Shown: one piece after another, positions 1-5,916 of the stretch
Layout: each line of letters opens with the position of its first letter
How positions within the stretch are numbered: the first letter of the stretch is position 1
Assembly: GCA_001701075.1 (NCBI GenBank)
Contig: DAAK01000157.1
Coordinates: forward strand, 1 to 5,916
From: Bacteroidales bacterium GP3
GTDB taxonomy: Bacteria; Bacteroidota; Bacteroidia; Bacteroidales; Muribaculaceae
Length of the DNA stretch: 5,916 nt
Direction: 5' to 3'
The notes under the pieces: model-generated
The model's input: the letters and a program-made list of their open reading frames with translations, nothing else
Told to the model about the DNA's origin: nothing
The model's database searches: none
Program-made: the position numbers and the translations under genes

Positions 1-1083
1 GAATTAGTTGAAAATGAGAAAAACCTTCGTCTGCTGATCGATTATGGAGTAATACGACAAGAAGGTGACCTCATTGAACTTGAAGAGACTTACCAGCATT
101 TTTTCGAAGAAGTGCTCCGACTCAACGAAGAAATCACCAGCTCGACAGTGGAAGAAAATCTTCAGACACTCAAAGACAATATTGATTTCTATCTTAAGGA
201 ACGCAATCATCCGGAAGCCCAAGGAAAGTATGTACGTAAGATCATGCGATCCTTGCGAAATATTTCTACCCAAGCCTCCAATAAGACCATCGAATTGAAA
301 CGGGTGATCAATGACACTTTCCGACAAGAACGCAACTATGAAATCAAACGGACAAAACTGGAGAACTATCTCAATACACTTGAAAGTATCTCTTCACTAA
401 TCAGAGAGACCGAACGCCTGCTTGACGACAGGAAAGACATTATGGAAGTGCTGACTGCCGACGACCGCATAACGCGCCTGATTCTTGATGTTAAAATCCA
501 ATTCAAGGATGTATTCCATTCACTCATCGAACTGGAACGCACCATCCGCGACTATCTTAATCAGATTGATGCACACAACCGTCTTGTCAAACACATAAGA
601 AAACTAAAGTATCTCAAAGATCAACTGACATGGGAACGCACAACAAATGTACGCGAAATACTTGACAAATGCAGTCATCTGGCTCTGGAGACCACCAGTT
701 ACTATACCACAAGAGTATCACTCTCTTTCCTTCGCAATTCTGACGACTCGCTTGAAATTATTGCGGATGCCAGAAAGACAATCTCCCGGTTTAGGTCGCT
801 TAAAAATGCTCCGGTAATTCCTTTGAAAGAAAGCGACCTGAATGCGAATTGTATTGTAGAAGACTTTGTGGATACTGATGCGGTGGCAAATGCCTTCTTC
901 GCCTCATCCCGCGACCTTTATTCTTTTGTAATAAACTATCCATATTCCCAACCGCAGCAGAGAGAACGCAAGGTGGAATATTACCTTGAAATTGTACAGA
1001 ATCATTATGATAAGTTTCTCATCACCGACGACTGGGGGCGGGATGGGAATGTGGAATATCCTCTAATCTACAATTTACCATGA
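1..1083 (+). CDS. jetA: JetA, MukF/kleisin-like subunit of a Wadjet SMC complex (5' partial)
   Basis: The reading frame is open from base 1 to the TGA at 1081-1083, giving 360 residues with no start codon in view, so the gene begins upstream. A GTG at 112 is in frame, but the sequence before it looks like real protein. Residues 1-37 have the pattern of the second half of a winged helix: a helix ending in a Gly, the strand pair GVIRQEGDLIEL, then a helix. Residues about 38-290 are almost all charged alpha helix, as in the helical middle of MukF-like kleisins. Residues about 300-360 (from ASSRDLYSF to the IYNLP end) resemble the small C-terminal winged helix that kleisins use to bind the SMC head cap. 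In Wadjet systems JetA bridges the two JetC heads and carries JetB. Roughly 60-100 N-terminal residues are probably missing, judged from usual family lengths. The role rests mainly on position before a MukE-like and an SMC gene, because kleisins diverge strongly. Confidence 0.82.
   Translation, partial: ELVENEKNLRLLIDYGVIRQEGDLIELEETYQHFFEEVLRLNEEITSSTVEENLQTLKDNIDFYLKERNHPEAQGKYVRKIMRSLRNISTQASNKTIELKRVINDTFRQERNYEIKRTKLENYLNTLESISSLIRETERLLDDRKDIMEVLTADDRITRLILDVKIQFKDVFHSLIELERTIRDYLNQIDAHNRLVKHIRKLKYLKDQLTWERTTNVREILDKCSHLALETTSYYTTRVSLSFLRNSDDSLEIIADARKTISRFRSLKNAPVIPLKESDLNANCIVEDFVDTDAVANAFFASSRDLYSFVINYPYSQPQQRERKVEYYLEIVQNHYDKFLITDDWGRDGNVEYPLIYNLP
1080..1083 (+). promoter_or_regulatory. 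ATGA stop-start overlap, jetA/jetB
   Basis: The jetB ATG (1080-1082) shares bases with the jetA TGA (1081-1083). The preceding bases (ctctaatctacaatttacc) hold no Shine-Dalgarno-like purine run, so jetB is probably started by ribosomes that have just finished jetA. This would tie the output of the two partner subunits together. The overlap is read directly; the coupling is inferred. Confidence 0.7.
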
Positions 1084-1625
1084 AATACGAGCAGCAAGTT
1101 TTTGACCGATTAAGCAAGGGAGGATTCATTTCTTCCGACAGTGTGGATGAGCTCACCCGGCGTATCTTCCTTGACATTGACGATTGCCGGGATGAATATG
1201 CCGATTATTTTTCCCGCATCGGGTTTATCCTTGAAGAGGGCAACCAATATTTCTATTTTTCAAGAAAGGAATCTAAAAGTGCGATAGCCGAAAAGCTTAG
1301 GAAATTCGGTCATTGGGTCGATATCCTCGATTTCCTGAAAGCTTGGGAGCCCGCTTTTGGACCTGGCTTCACCTTCATGACTGCTGACTTGATTGTAAAG
1401 ATTGATTCCGACATAGAATTGCGCGACAAGGCATCCACTCTTTACGACAATAAAGCCCGGCATGATGAGATAGCTGAAAGGCTTGTGGAAGAGCTCTCAC
1501 GTCAAGGATTTATCGAAATAATCGATGATGTGGCAAGAAGATATAAAGTCACGGCTGCCTATAGATATCTTGAAGATATGGTAAACCTCATAGCATTTAA
1601 CGACGACGATGAGATCACTGACTAA
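1080..1625 (+). CDS. jetB: JetB, MukE/MksE-like winged-helix subunit
   Basis: This is a complete 181-residue protein from ATG 1080 to TAA 1623-1625. It matches the MksE/MukE-type condensin accessory subunit in size and layout. The N-terminal part opens with VFDRLSKGGFIS (residues 7-18) and continues to the strand motif IGFILEEGNQYFYFSR, typical of the first winged helix. A second winged helix follows at about residues 85-170, with DFLKAWEPAFGPGFTF in the middle and ELSRQGFIEIID plus RYKVTAAYRYLEDMV near the end. The tail (NDDDEITD) is acidic. In MukBEF-like complexes this subunit dimerises, binds the kleisin and contacts DNA near the SMC heads, and it has no catalytic activity. No signal peptide or membrane segment is seen, so it is cytoplasmic. 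The start overlaps the jetA stop as ATGA, and the 3' end overlaps jetC by 17 bases. The family assignment is from remembered motif pattern, not a search. Confidence 0.87.
   Translation: MKYEQQVFDRLSKGGFISSDSVDELTRRIFLDIDDCRDEYADYFSRIGFILEEGNQYFYFSRKESKSAIAEKLRKFGHWVDILDFLKAWEPAFGPGFTFMTADLIVKIDSDIELRDKASTLYDNKARHDEIAERLVEELSRQGFIEIIDDVARRYKVTAAYRYLEDMVNLIAFNDDDEITD
1609..1625 (+). promoter_or_regulatory. 17-base overlap, jetB/jetC
   Basis: The jetC ATG lies within the last codons of jetB, whose TAA is at 1623-1625. The shared bases encode the acidic jetB tail (DEITD) in one frame and the jetC start MRSLT in the other. No Shine-Dalgarno-like motif is seen just upstream (ttaacgacgacg), so a restart by ribosomes reading jetB is likely. 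The coupling is inferred. Confidence 0.6.
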
Positions 1626-4600
1626 AATTGTATTTATCAACAGCGCTCATATACGCTACAGTGAAGTGGCGCTGGATGGGAATGTCCATTTCACGGGAAC
1701 ACAAGGAGTAGGAAAGACTACCCTCTTGCGTGCAATCCTTTTCTTCTACAATGCAAGAAAAGATAAGTTGGGAATCCGTAATCAGGGTCAACGTACATTC
1801 GATGATTTCTATGTTCCGACCCCATCGTCGTATATTGTATATGAAGTGTCGCGAGGAGAGGGCCAACCCCCTTTCTCAGTGATTCTTTTTCGTCGCCACA
1901 ATAAAGCTGCATTCAGATTTGTGGATGCCCCATACGACAGTAATTGGCTGATTGATGACCTTGGTGTGGTGGCTTCGGATCCTCTTGTAGTCAGACAGCG
2001 GATACAAAGCCAAGGTATCGACCTGAGCGATATCATCGAACACTACAACCGGTATCTTGACATCCTTTACGGCAACCGAAACTCACGAGTATCTAAAAAT
2101 CAATTGAAATACTATCTGCTGAAAAGCCAACAGTATCAGAATATCCCACGTATCATACAGAATGTGTTTCTAAATGAGCGCGTGGATGCCGGATTTATCA
2201 AGAACACAATCATCAGCAGTATATCCGGCGATGAAGAAGAGACTGCATTGGATCTTAACTTTTTCCGCAGCAAATTGGTCAATTTCAGTGATGAACTTAA
2301 GGATATTTCCTTGTGGACTCATAAAAATCGGCAAGGAATCGTGGAGACGCGTCGCGATGCAGACAAAATCATCGAAATTGCCCACAAAATCTCGGCCTGT
2401 GAATTCACTGCGCGCGAACAATGCGGCATGCTGATATATTCGAGGAATAAAGCGGAACATGACATTCCCATCCTGACAAGCAAGATTCAGAAAAAGAAGG
2501 CTACTATTGATGAATTAACCCGAAAGATTAAATCAACGGAGGTTAATTATACAGAAGCACATGAAAAGATCAACAGAGAAATCGCAGTGCTTGACAGAGA
2601 CCTGAAAAAGGCTGCCGATCTAAAGAAAGAATATCATAGAATCGGCATTTCAGAAATGATTATCCGTGTGGAGTCATTGCCGTCATTGCGCCTCGCTCTG
2701 CAACAAAAACAAAGCCAACTTGCACAAATGAACGCTGAATATCTGACAATTGCGCAAAAGTATAGGTCTCTTCGAGATCGATTGAACCTCGACTTTCAGC
2801 AATACAGACAATTGAGGGCTGAAGAAAGCAACGGTGCTAAACAGAAATATATCGACCGAAAACTTGCTCGACTTGAACAAAGCAACAAACTCCAAGATGA
2901 AATCAACGATAAGTTCAGAATGCAGAAAGAGGAAATCGAAGTGAAGTTGACTGAGTGTCGAGAACAGCGGCATGAGCAGGAATTGCGACGTCTGGAAGCT
3001 TCGAAATCATCACCGCTAAAGGAGGATTTGGAGTCTTGCAGAAATAATCAAAGTAAATTAGAAAAGGATGAGATTTTCCTCAAAGAGGAAAAATTGCATA
3101 AAGAAAATCAACTGGAGTCAATAAAAAGCCAGTTGGCGATGGAATGTCAACAACTTGAAAGTGAATATGCAACCCAGATTGCGGCTTTGGAGAATAAGAT
3201 CAGTGAAGTGACTGATAAATTGAATTCAGAACGTAAGCTTCTTGAAAAATCACAAGGTTCTTTTTGCGAATGGCTCGACCGCAACGTTATGGACTGGGCT
3301 TCTTCCATCGGCAAGATTGCAGATGAGAAAGAAGTCCTATATAACCAAAATCTTCATCCTGTGCTGGAGACTGAAGAATCAGACACTTTGTTTGGTGTGA
3401 GGATTGATCTTGATGAAATAGAGAAAGAAGTACGGACTCCCTCGATGATCGAAGAGGATGTCAAGGCTCTTGAAGAAGTGGTAAAGTCTATCACAAATGA
3501 AATCAACCGAACAAGGGAAGAGAAGGAAAATCGAATCTCTGAGAATGGAAAGAAAAAACTTTCCGCAATTAAGTCATTGCAAACTGAGATAGATGCCATT
3601 GCTCAAAAGATACAGATTTGTCGCCAGCAGTCACGGAAAGAGAAATTGCGGTTGGCGGAAATCGAAAGCGACGAAAAAGCGAAGCTGAAAGAGATAGATG
3701 CTGGGTATGAGATAAGGATTCAGGAACTCACGATAGAAATTGAATCTTATGGAGCCGAACTTAAGAAAATTGACGACCGCTGCAAACGGGAATTGAAGGC
3801 TATCTCAAAAGCGGCTAAGGATGAGGATAAAAAGGATAAAGATCTTCTCGATATTAAGGTGAAATCAATTGAAGACAATATCAACCAATTCAAAATTGAG
3901 ACTGATACCAAAATCCGTCAGTTTGAAAAAGACGAATGGACTGAACTGACAGATGCAGGTGCTGATACCGTAATGTTTGAGAGGATGAAGAAGGACATTT
4001 CTTTGTCCGAAGAGAAAATCCGCATGATTGATAAAGAGCAGGGGAAAGTGACTGAATATCGATATGATTGTAAGAACTTGCTCAACCATGTGCCACAATT
4101 TTTGAGCGACAAAAAGAAACTCGAAGATAAGGATGCTTCACTCAAGCAGACTTACGATGACCGCAGACAGAGACAAGAAGCAAAAAGAAAAGAAGAATCA
4201 ATAGCATTGGCTGAATTGCAAGGTTCCTTGGATAAGGCAATAGAGTCCATAAAACGGGCAGACGACTTTATTGCTTCCGATTCTTGCCCTACGGAATTGA
4301 AAGAAAGCCAACAGATTCCTTCCAATTTGGATTGCACCTCCCTTGTAGAGTCAATAAAGGACATGAGTCGTGAAATATATCGACATACCGACTCTCTCAA
4401 AACTTCAGTCAACGATTTCCGCCGTCGTTTCTCACAATGCAATACGTTCAAGTTTCCGACGGAATTTGAGACCACGGCAGACTACCGGATATATGCTGAC
4501 AATCTTGAAGATTTTGTGGTCAACGATAAGATCAAGGAATTTCAACAGATGACAAGCAATATCTACCGCGATGTATTGTCTCGGGTTGCTAATGATTTCA

Positions 4601-5316
4601 ATATCCTGCTCAGACGGGAATCAGAGATACAGCGCATTGTCAGGGATATTAACTACGATTTCTCCCGTAAGACATTCGCGGGGGTGATACGAAGTATAGA
4701 ACTGCGGCTCGAACGCAGCACAATGCCGATTATAATTCAATTACAGAATATCACAGATTTTTGGAATGCACATCAGTATGACATCGGCGAGCTAAATCTG
4801 TTTTCCGGGGAAGAATACGAGGATATCACACGCGACTCAATAAAGTATCTGAAATCGCTGACTGAGGCCCTCACACATGCTCCTGAGATCAGTAAGCTGC
4901 CTCTTGAACAGACCTTCTCTCTTAAATTCAAGATTGAGGAGAATGACAATTCAACCGGTTGGACCGAAAACATCAAGGCGGTGGGATCGGAAGGCACGGA
5001 CACCTTGGTAAAGGCAATCATGAATATCCTGCTGATAAGCGTATTTAAAAAACGCGCCGGACAGGCTGGCGACTTCCGTCTGCATTGTATGATGGATGAG
5101 ATCGGGCGCTTGGCTGATGAAAATATCCAGGGCATTCTGAACTTTGCCAATGAACGCGACATATACATTGTCAACTCCTCGCCAAAATCACATCGGCCTC
5201 TATCCTACCGTCGCCTCTATCTGCTTTCTAAAGACAAGGAAGCAAATACTATTGTGCAACCTATTCTTTCAACCCGAGAAGCAACTGTCAATGAAACTCA
5301 CCCTACGGCTAATTGA
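1609..5316 (+). CDS. jetC: JetC, MukB-like SMC ATPase of the Wadjet system
   Basis: This is a complete 1235-residue SMC-type ATPase, the motor of the complex. The N-terminal ATPase half has the strand KIVFIN, then DGNVHFTGTQGVGKTTLLRA with Walker A GTQGVGKT at residues 30-37. Residues about 255-548 form a long Lys/Glu/Gln-rich coiled coil. A globular hinge follows at about 551-612, from SFCEWLDRNVMDW through IGK and FGVRIDL to VRTP at 608-611. The return coiled coil runs to about 925 and is interrupted near 781-790 (TDAGADTVMF). The C-terminal ATPase half carries a signature-like GSEGTDTLVKA from G1126 and Walker B LHCMMDE with D1163 and E1164. These are followed by IGRLADENI and the strand IYIVNSSP. 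The ATG at 1609 is only 29 codons before the P-loop, as expected for this family. There is no CxxC zinc hook, which excludes Rad50/SbcC. The length is below that of MukB (about 1480) and near that of MksB/JetC. All key ATPase residues are intact, so the enzyme looks active. Confidence 0.94.
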   Translation: MRSLTKIVFINSAHIRYSEVALDGNVHFTGTQGVGKTTLLRAILFFYNARKDKLGIRNQGQRTFDDFYVPTPSSYIVYEVSRGEGQPPFSVILFRRHNKAAFRFVDAPYDSNWLIDDLGVVASDPLVVRQRIQSQGIDLSDIIEHYNRYLDILYGNRNSRVSKNQLKYYLLKSQQYQNIPRIIQNVFLNERVDAGFIKNTIISSISGDEEETALDLNFFRSKLVNFSDELKDISLWTHKNRQGIVETRRDADKIIEIAHKISACEFTAREQCGMLIYSRNKAEHDIPILTSKIQKKKATIDELTRKIKSTEVNYTEAHEKINREIAVLDRDLKKAADLKKEYHRIGISEMIIRVESLPSLRLALQQKQSQLAQMNAEYLTIAQKYRSLRDRLNLDFQQYRQLRAEESNGAKQKYIDRKLARLEQSNKLQDEINDKFRMQKEEIEVKLTECREQRHEQELRRLEASKSSPLKEDLESCRNNQSKLEKDEIFLKEEKLHKENQLESIKSQLAMECQQLESEYATQIAALENKISEVTDKLNSERKLLEKSQGSFCEWLDRNVMDWASSIGKIADEKEVLYNQNLHPVLETEESDTLFGVRIDLDEIEKEVRTPSMIEEDVKALEEVVKSITNEINRTREEKENRISENGKKKLSAIKSLQTEIDAIAQKIQICRQQSRKEKLRLAEIESDEKAKLKEIDAGYEIRIQELTIEIESYGAELKKIDDRCKRELKAISKAAKDEDKKDKDLLDIKVKSIEDNINQFKIETDTKIRQFEKDEWTELTDAGADTVMFERMKKDISLSEEKIRMIDKEQGKVTEYRYDCKNLLNHVPQFLSDKKKLEDKDASLKQTYDDRRQRQEAKRKEESIALAELQGSLDKAIESIKRADDFIASDSCPTELKESQQIPSNLDCTSLVESIKDMSREIYRHTDSLKTSVNDFRRRFSQCNTFKFPTEFETTADYRIYADNLEDFVVNDKIKEFQQMTSNIYRDVLSRVANDFNILLRRESEIQRIVRDINYDFSRKTFAGVIRSIELRLERSTMPIIIQLQNITDFWNAHQYDIGELNLFSGEEYEDITRDSIKYLKSLTEALTHAPEISKLPLEQTFSLKFKIEENDNSTGWTENIKAVGSEGTDTLVKAIMNILLISVFKKRAGQAGDFRLHCMMDEIGRLADENIQGILNFANERDIYIVNSSPKSHRPLSYRRLYLLSKDKEANTIVQPILSTREATVNETHPTAN
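5291..5316 (+). promoter_or_regulatory. 26-base overlap, jetC/jetD
   Basis: The jetD ATG lies 23 bases before the jetC TGA (5314-5316), so the last eight residues of JetC and the first of JetD share DNA. A weak purine run (cgagaag, 5275-5281) sits about 9 bases upstream and may help initiation. The length of the overlap suggests that jetD output depends on passage of ribosomes through jetC, which would keep the nuclease linked to its motor. The overlap is read directly; the regulation is inferred. Confidence 0.55.
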
Positions 5317-5916
5317 GCTACTGCAACAAATTATGCAGGGGAAATCCATCCCTTACTCTGCTCTTCCAAAATCATTGGTTGATCCGCTTGTCAATGAGGG
5401 ACTGCTTTCTGTGGTGCCACATGGCACCAGACGATGCCTTATTACGCCCAATGTGGCTGCCTTAGCCGGGACTCTGCCACAATACAATGAGGCACTTCGA
5501 GATTTGGACGCGGCAGCACGGTTGCTGACTGAAGACAATTCACGTGCAGCCCAAGCCGCTCTGTCGGGAAATTCAAAGACTCGATCCGAACGGACAACGC
5601 CGGGCTTCCTCGTCAATAGCTATACCCGAATAGATTGCCGTCTTTGCGGGCAGCCTTTTATTATTGACCCAAAGGAAGGGAGTGCGATATATATAGCCGA
5701 TTGGAAATCGTTCATCCCTCCAGCCACAACATTGGTCATAGGGATTGAGAACATGGAGAATTTCCTCAGGATTCGCGAGCAAAAGGATCTGTTTGCCAGA
5801 ATGCTGATGCCGGAAGAATCGGAAGTGCTTTTCATTGCAAGATATGCGTTTTCTTCCGACTTGATGAATTGGTTGGCGTGTATCCCTAACAGATACCTTC
5901 ATTTTGGAGATTTCGA
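5291..5916 (+). CDS. jetD: JetD, Toprim nuclease subunit (3' partial)
   Basis: The frame is open from ATG 5291 past the window end (208 whole codons plus 2 bases). Residues 1-62 look like a winged helix: LRLIELLQQIMQG, then SIPYSALPKSLVDPLVNEGLL, then a basic hairpin PHGTRRCLI. Residues about 65-108 are an Ala-, Ser- and charge-rich helix and linker. C116 and C119 form one CxxC motif (CRLCG) just before the core domain. From about residue 148, TLVIGIEN gives the first Toprim strand with the conserved acidic E153 followed by N154. Residues 184-208 run through a strand (EVLFIARYAF) to RYLHFGDF, where the second Toprim motif (D207-x-D) is expected; the last two bases, ga, fit the start of the next Asp codon. 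In Wadjet systems JetD is the topoisomerase VI-like nuclease that cuts extruded circular DNA. The start overlaps jetC by 26 bases; an alternative ATG at 5333 would remove the first helix and is less likely. The rest of the Toprim domain lies outside the window. Confidence 0.87.
   Translation, partial: MKLTLRLIELLQQIMQGKSIPYSALPKSLVDPLVNEGLLSVVPHGTRRCLITPNVAALAGTLPQYNEALRDLDAAARLLTEDNSRAAQAALSGNSKTRSERTTPGFLVNSYTRIDCRLCGQPFIIDPKEGSAIYIADWKSFIPPATTLVIGIENMENFLRIREQKDLFARMLMPEESEVLFIARYAFSSDLMNWLACIPNRYLHFGDF

Noticed and set aside
4..327. Minus-strand open frame of 107 codons at the left edge
   Set aside because: It is antisense to jetA, rich in Phe and Ile as expected from the complement of Lys/Glu/Asn codons, and without a recognisable domain.
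112..1083. A complete jetA beginning at the GTG at 112
   Set aside because: The same frame is open back to base 1 and encodes a plausible winged-helix segment, so the gene is cut by the window start.
3817..3845. Purine-rich run (ggataaaaaggataaagat) as a slippery or repeat element
   Set aside because: It simply encodes Asp/Lys residues of the coiled coil, and the frame continues cleanly on both sides.
4773..5174. Minus-strand open frame of 133 codons
   Set aside because: It lies opposite the strongly conserved JetC ATPase half, has a Ser/Arg-rich composition typical of antisense shadows, and shows no recognisable domain.
1609..5316. Rad50/SbcC-type repair ATPase for the large coiled-coil protein
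   Set aside because: There is no CxxC zinc hook at the midpoint. The hinge, the C-terminal motifs and the kleisin, MukE-like and Toprim neighbours fit JetC.
1..5316. Housekeeping chromosome condensin (MukBEF or plain MksBEF)
   Set aside because: A fourth, overlapping gene with Toprim motifs follows the SMC gene, which marks the nuclease-linked Wadjet/MksBEFG form. MukB is also longer than this protein.
5353..5902. Minus-strand open frames opposite jetD (5353-5616 and 5573-5902)
   Set aside because: They run against a frame with clear winged-helix and Toprim motifs and overlap each other, so they are shadows.
5333..5916. Alternative jetD start at ATG 5333, after the jetC stop
   Set aside because: It would remove the first helix (LRLIELLQQI) of the apparent winged helix. 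The ATG at 5291 keeps the fold and the overlap pattern of the operon, although 5333 cannot be fully excluded.

Overview
The window is filled end to end by one plus-strand operon of four overlapping genes. I read it as a Wadjet-type SMC defence system, also called JetABCD, MksBEFG or EptABCD. In order they are a MukF/kleisin-like subunit (jetA, cut at its 5' end by the window start), a MukE-like winged-helix subunit (jetB, complete), a MukB-like SMC ATPase (jetC, complete, 1235 residues) and a Toprim-domain nuclease subunit (jetD, cut at its 3' end). There is no intergenic DNA. No RNA gene, insertion sequence, CRISPR array, repeat family, promoter or terminator can be supported. The operon promoter must lie upstream of the window and the terminator downstream.

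The organism is most likely a member of the Bacteroidota, probably a gut or environmental Bacteroidales. This is inference. None of the three visible internal starts has a convincing Shine-Dalgarno sequence, which is usual in that phylum. Base composition looks moderately AT-rich by eye, and the protein style fits the Bacteroidota forms of this family. No taxonomic marker gene is present.

Layout: 1-1083 jetA C-terminal part (360 residues seen); 1080-1625 jetB (181 residues); 1609-5316 jetC; 5291-5916 jetD N-terminal part (208 whole codons seen). The overlaps are 4, 17 and 26 bases, which points to translational coupling and matched production of one complex.

How the genes work together, from studied Wadjet systems: JetC dimers form the ATP-driven motor and JetA bridges the heads as the kleisin. 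JetB binds JetA and DNA, and JetD is the nuclease. The complex extrudes DNA loops and JetD cuts small closed circular DNA, so plasmids are restricted while the large chromosome is spared. The sequence supports each role. JetC has a Walker A motif at residues 30-37, a hinge at about 551-612 between two coiled-coil arms, and a C-terminal ATPase half with Walker B D1163-E1164. JetD has a winged-helix-like N-terminus and a Toprim start with E153. The window ends inside the second Toprim acidic motif.

The system type is known. The points of interest are its non-type-I architecture, the compact JetD with a lone CxxC, the divergent SMC signature motif and the nested gene overlaps.
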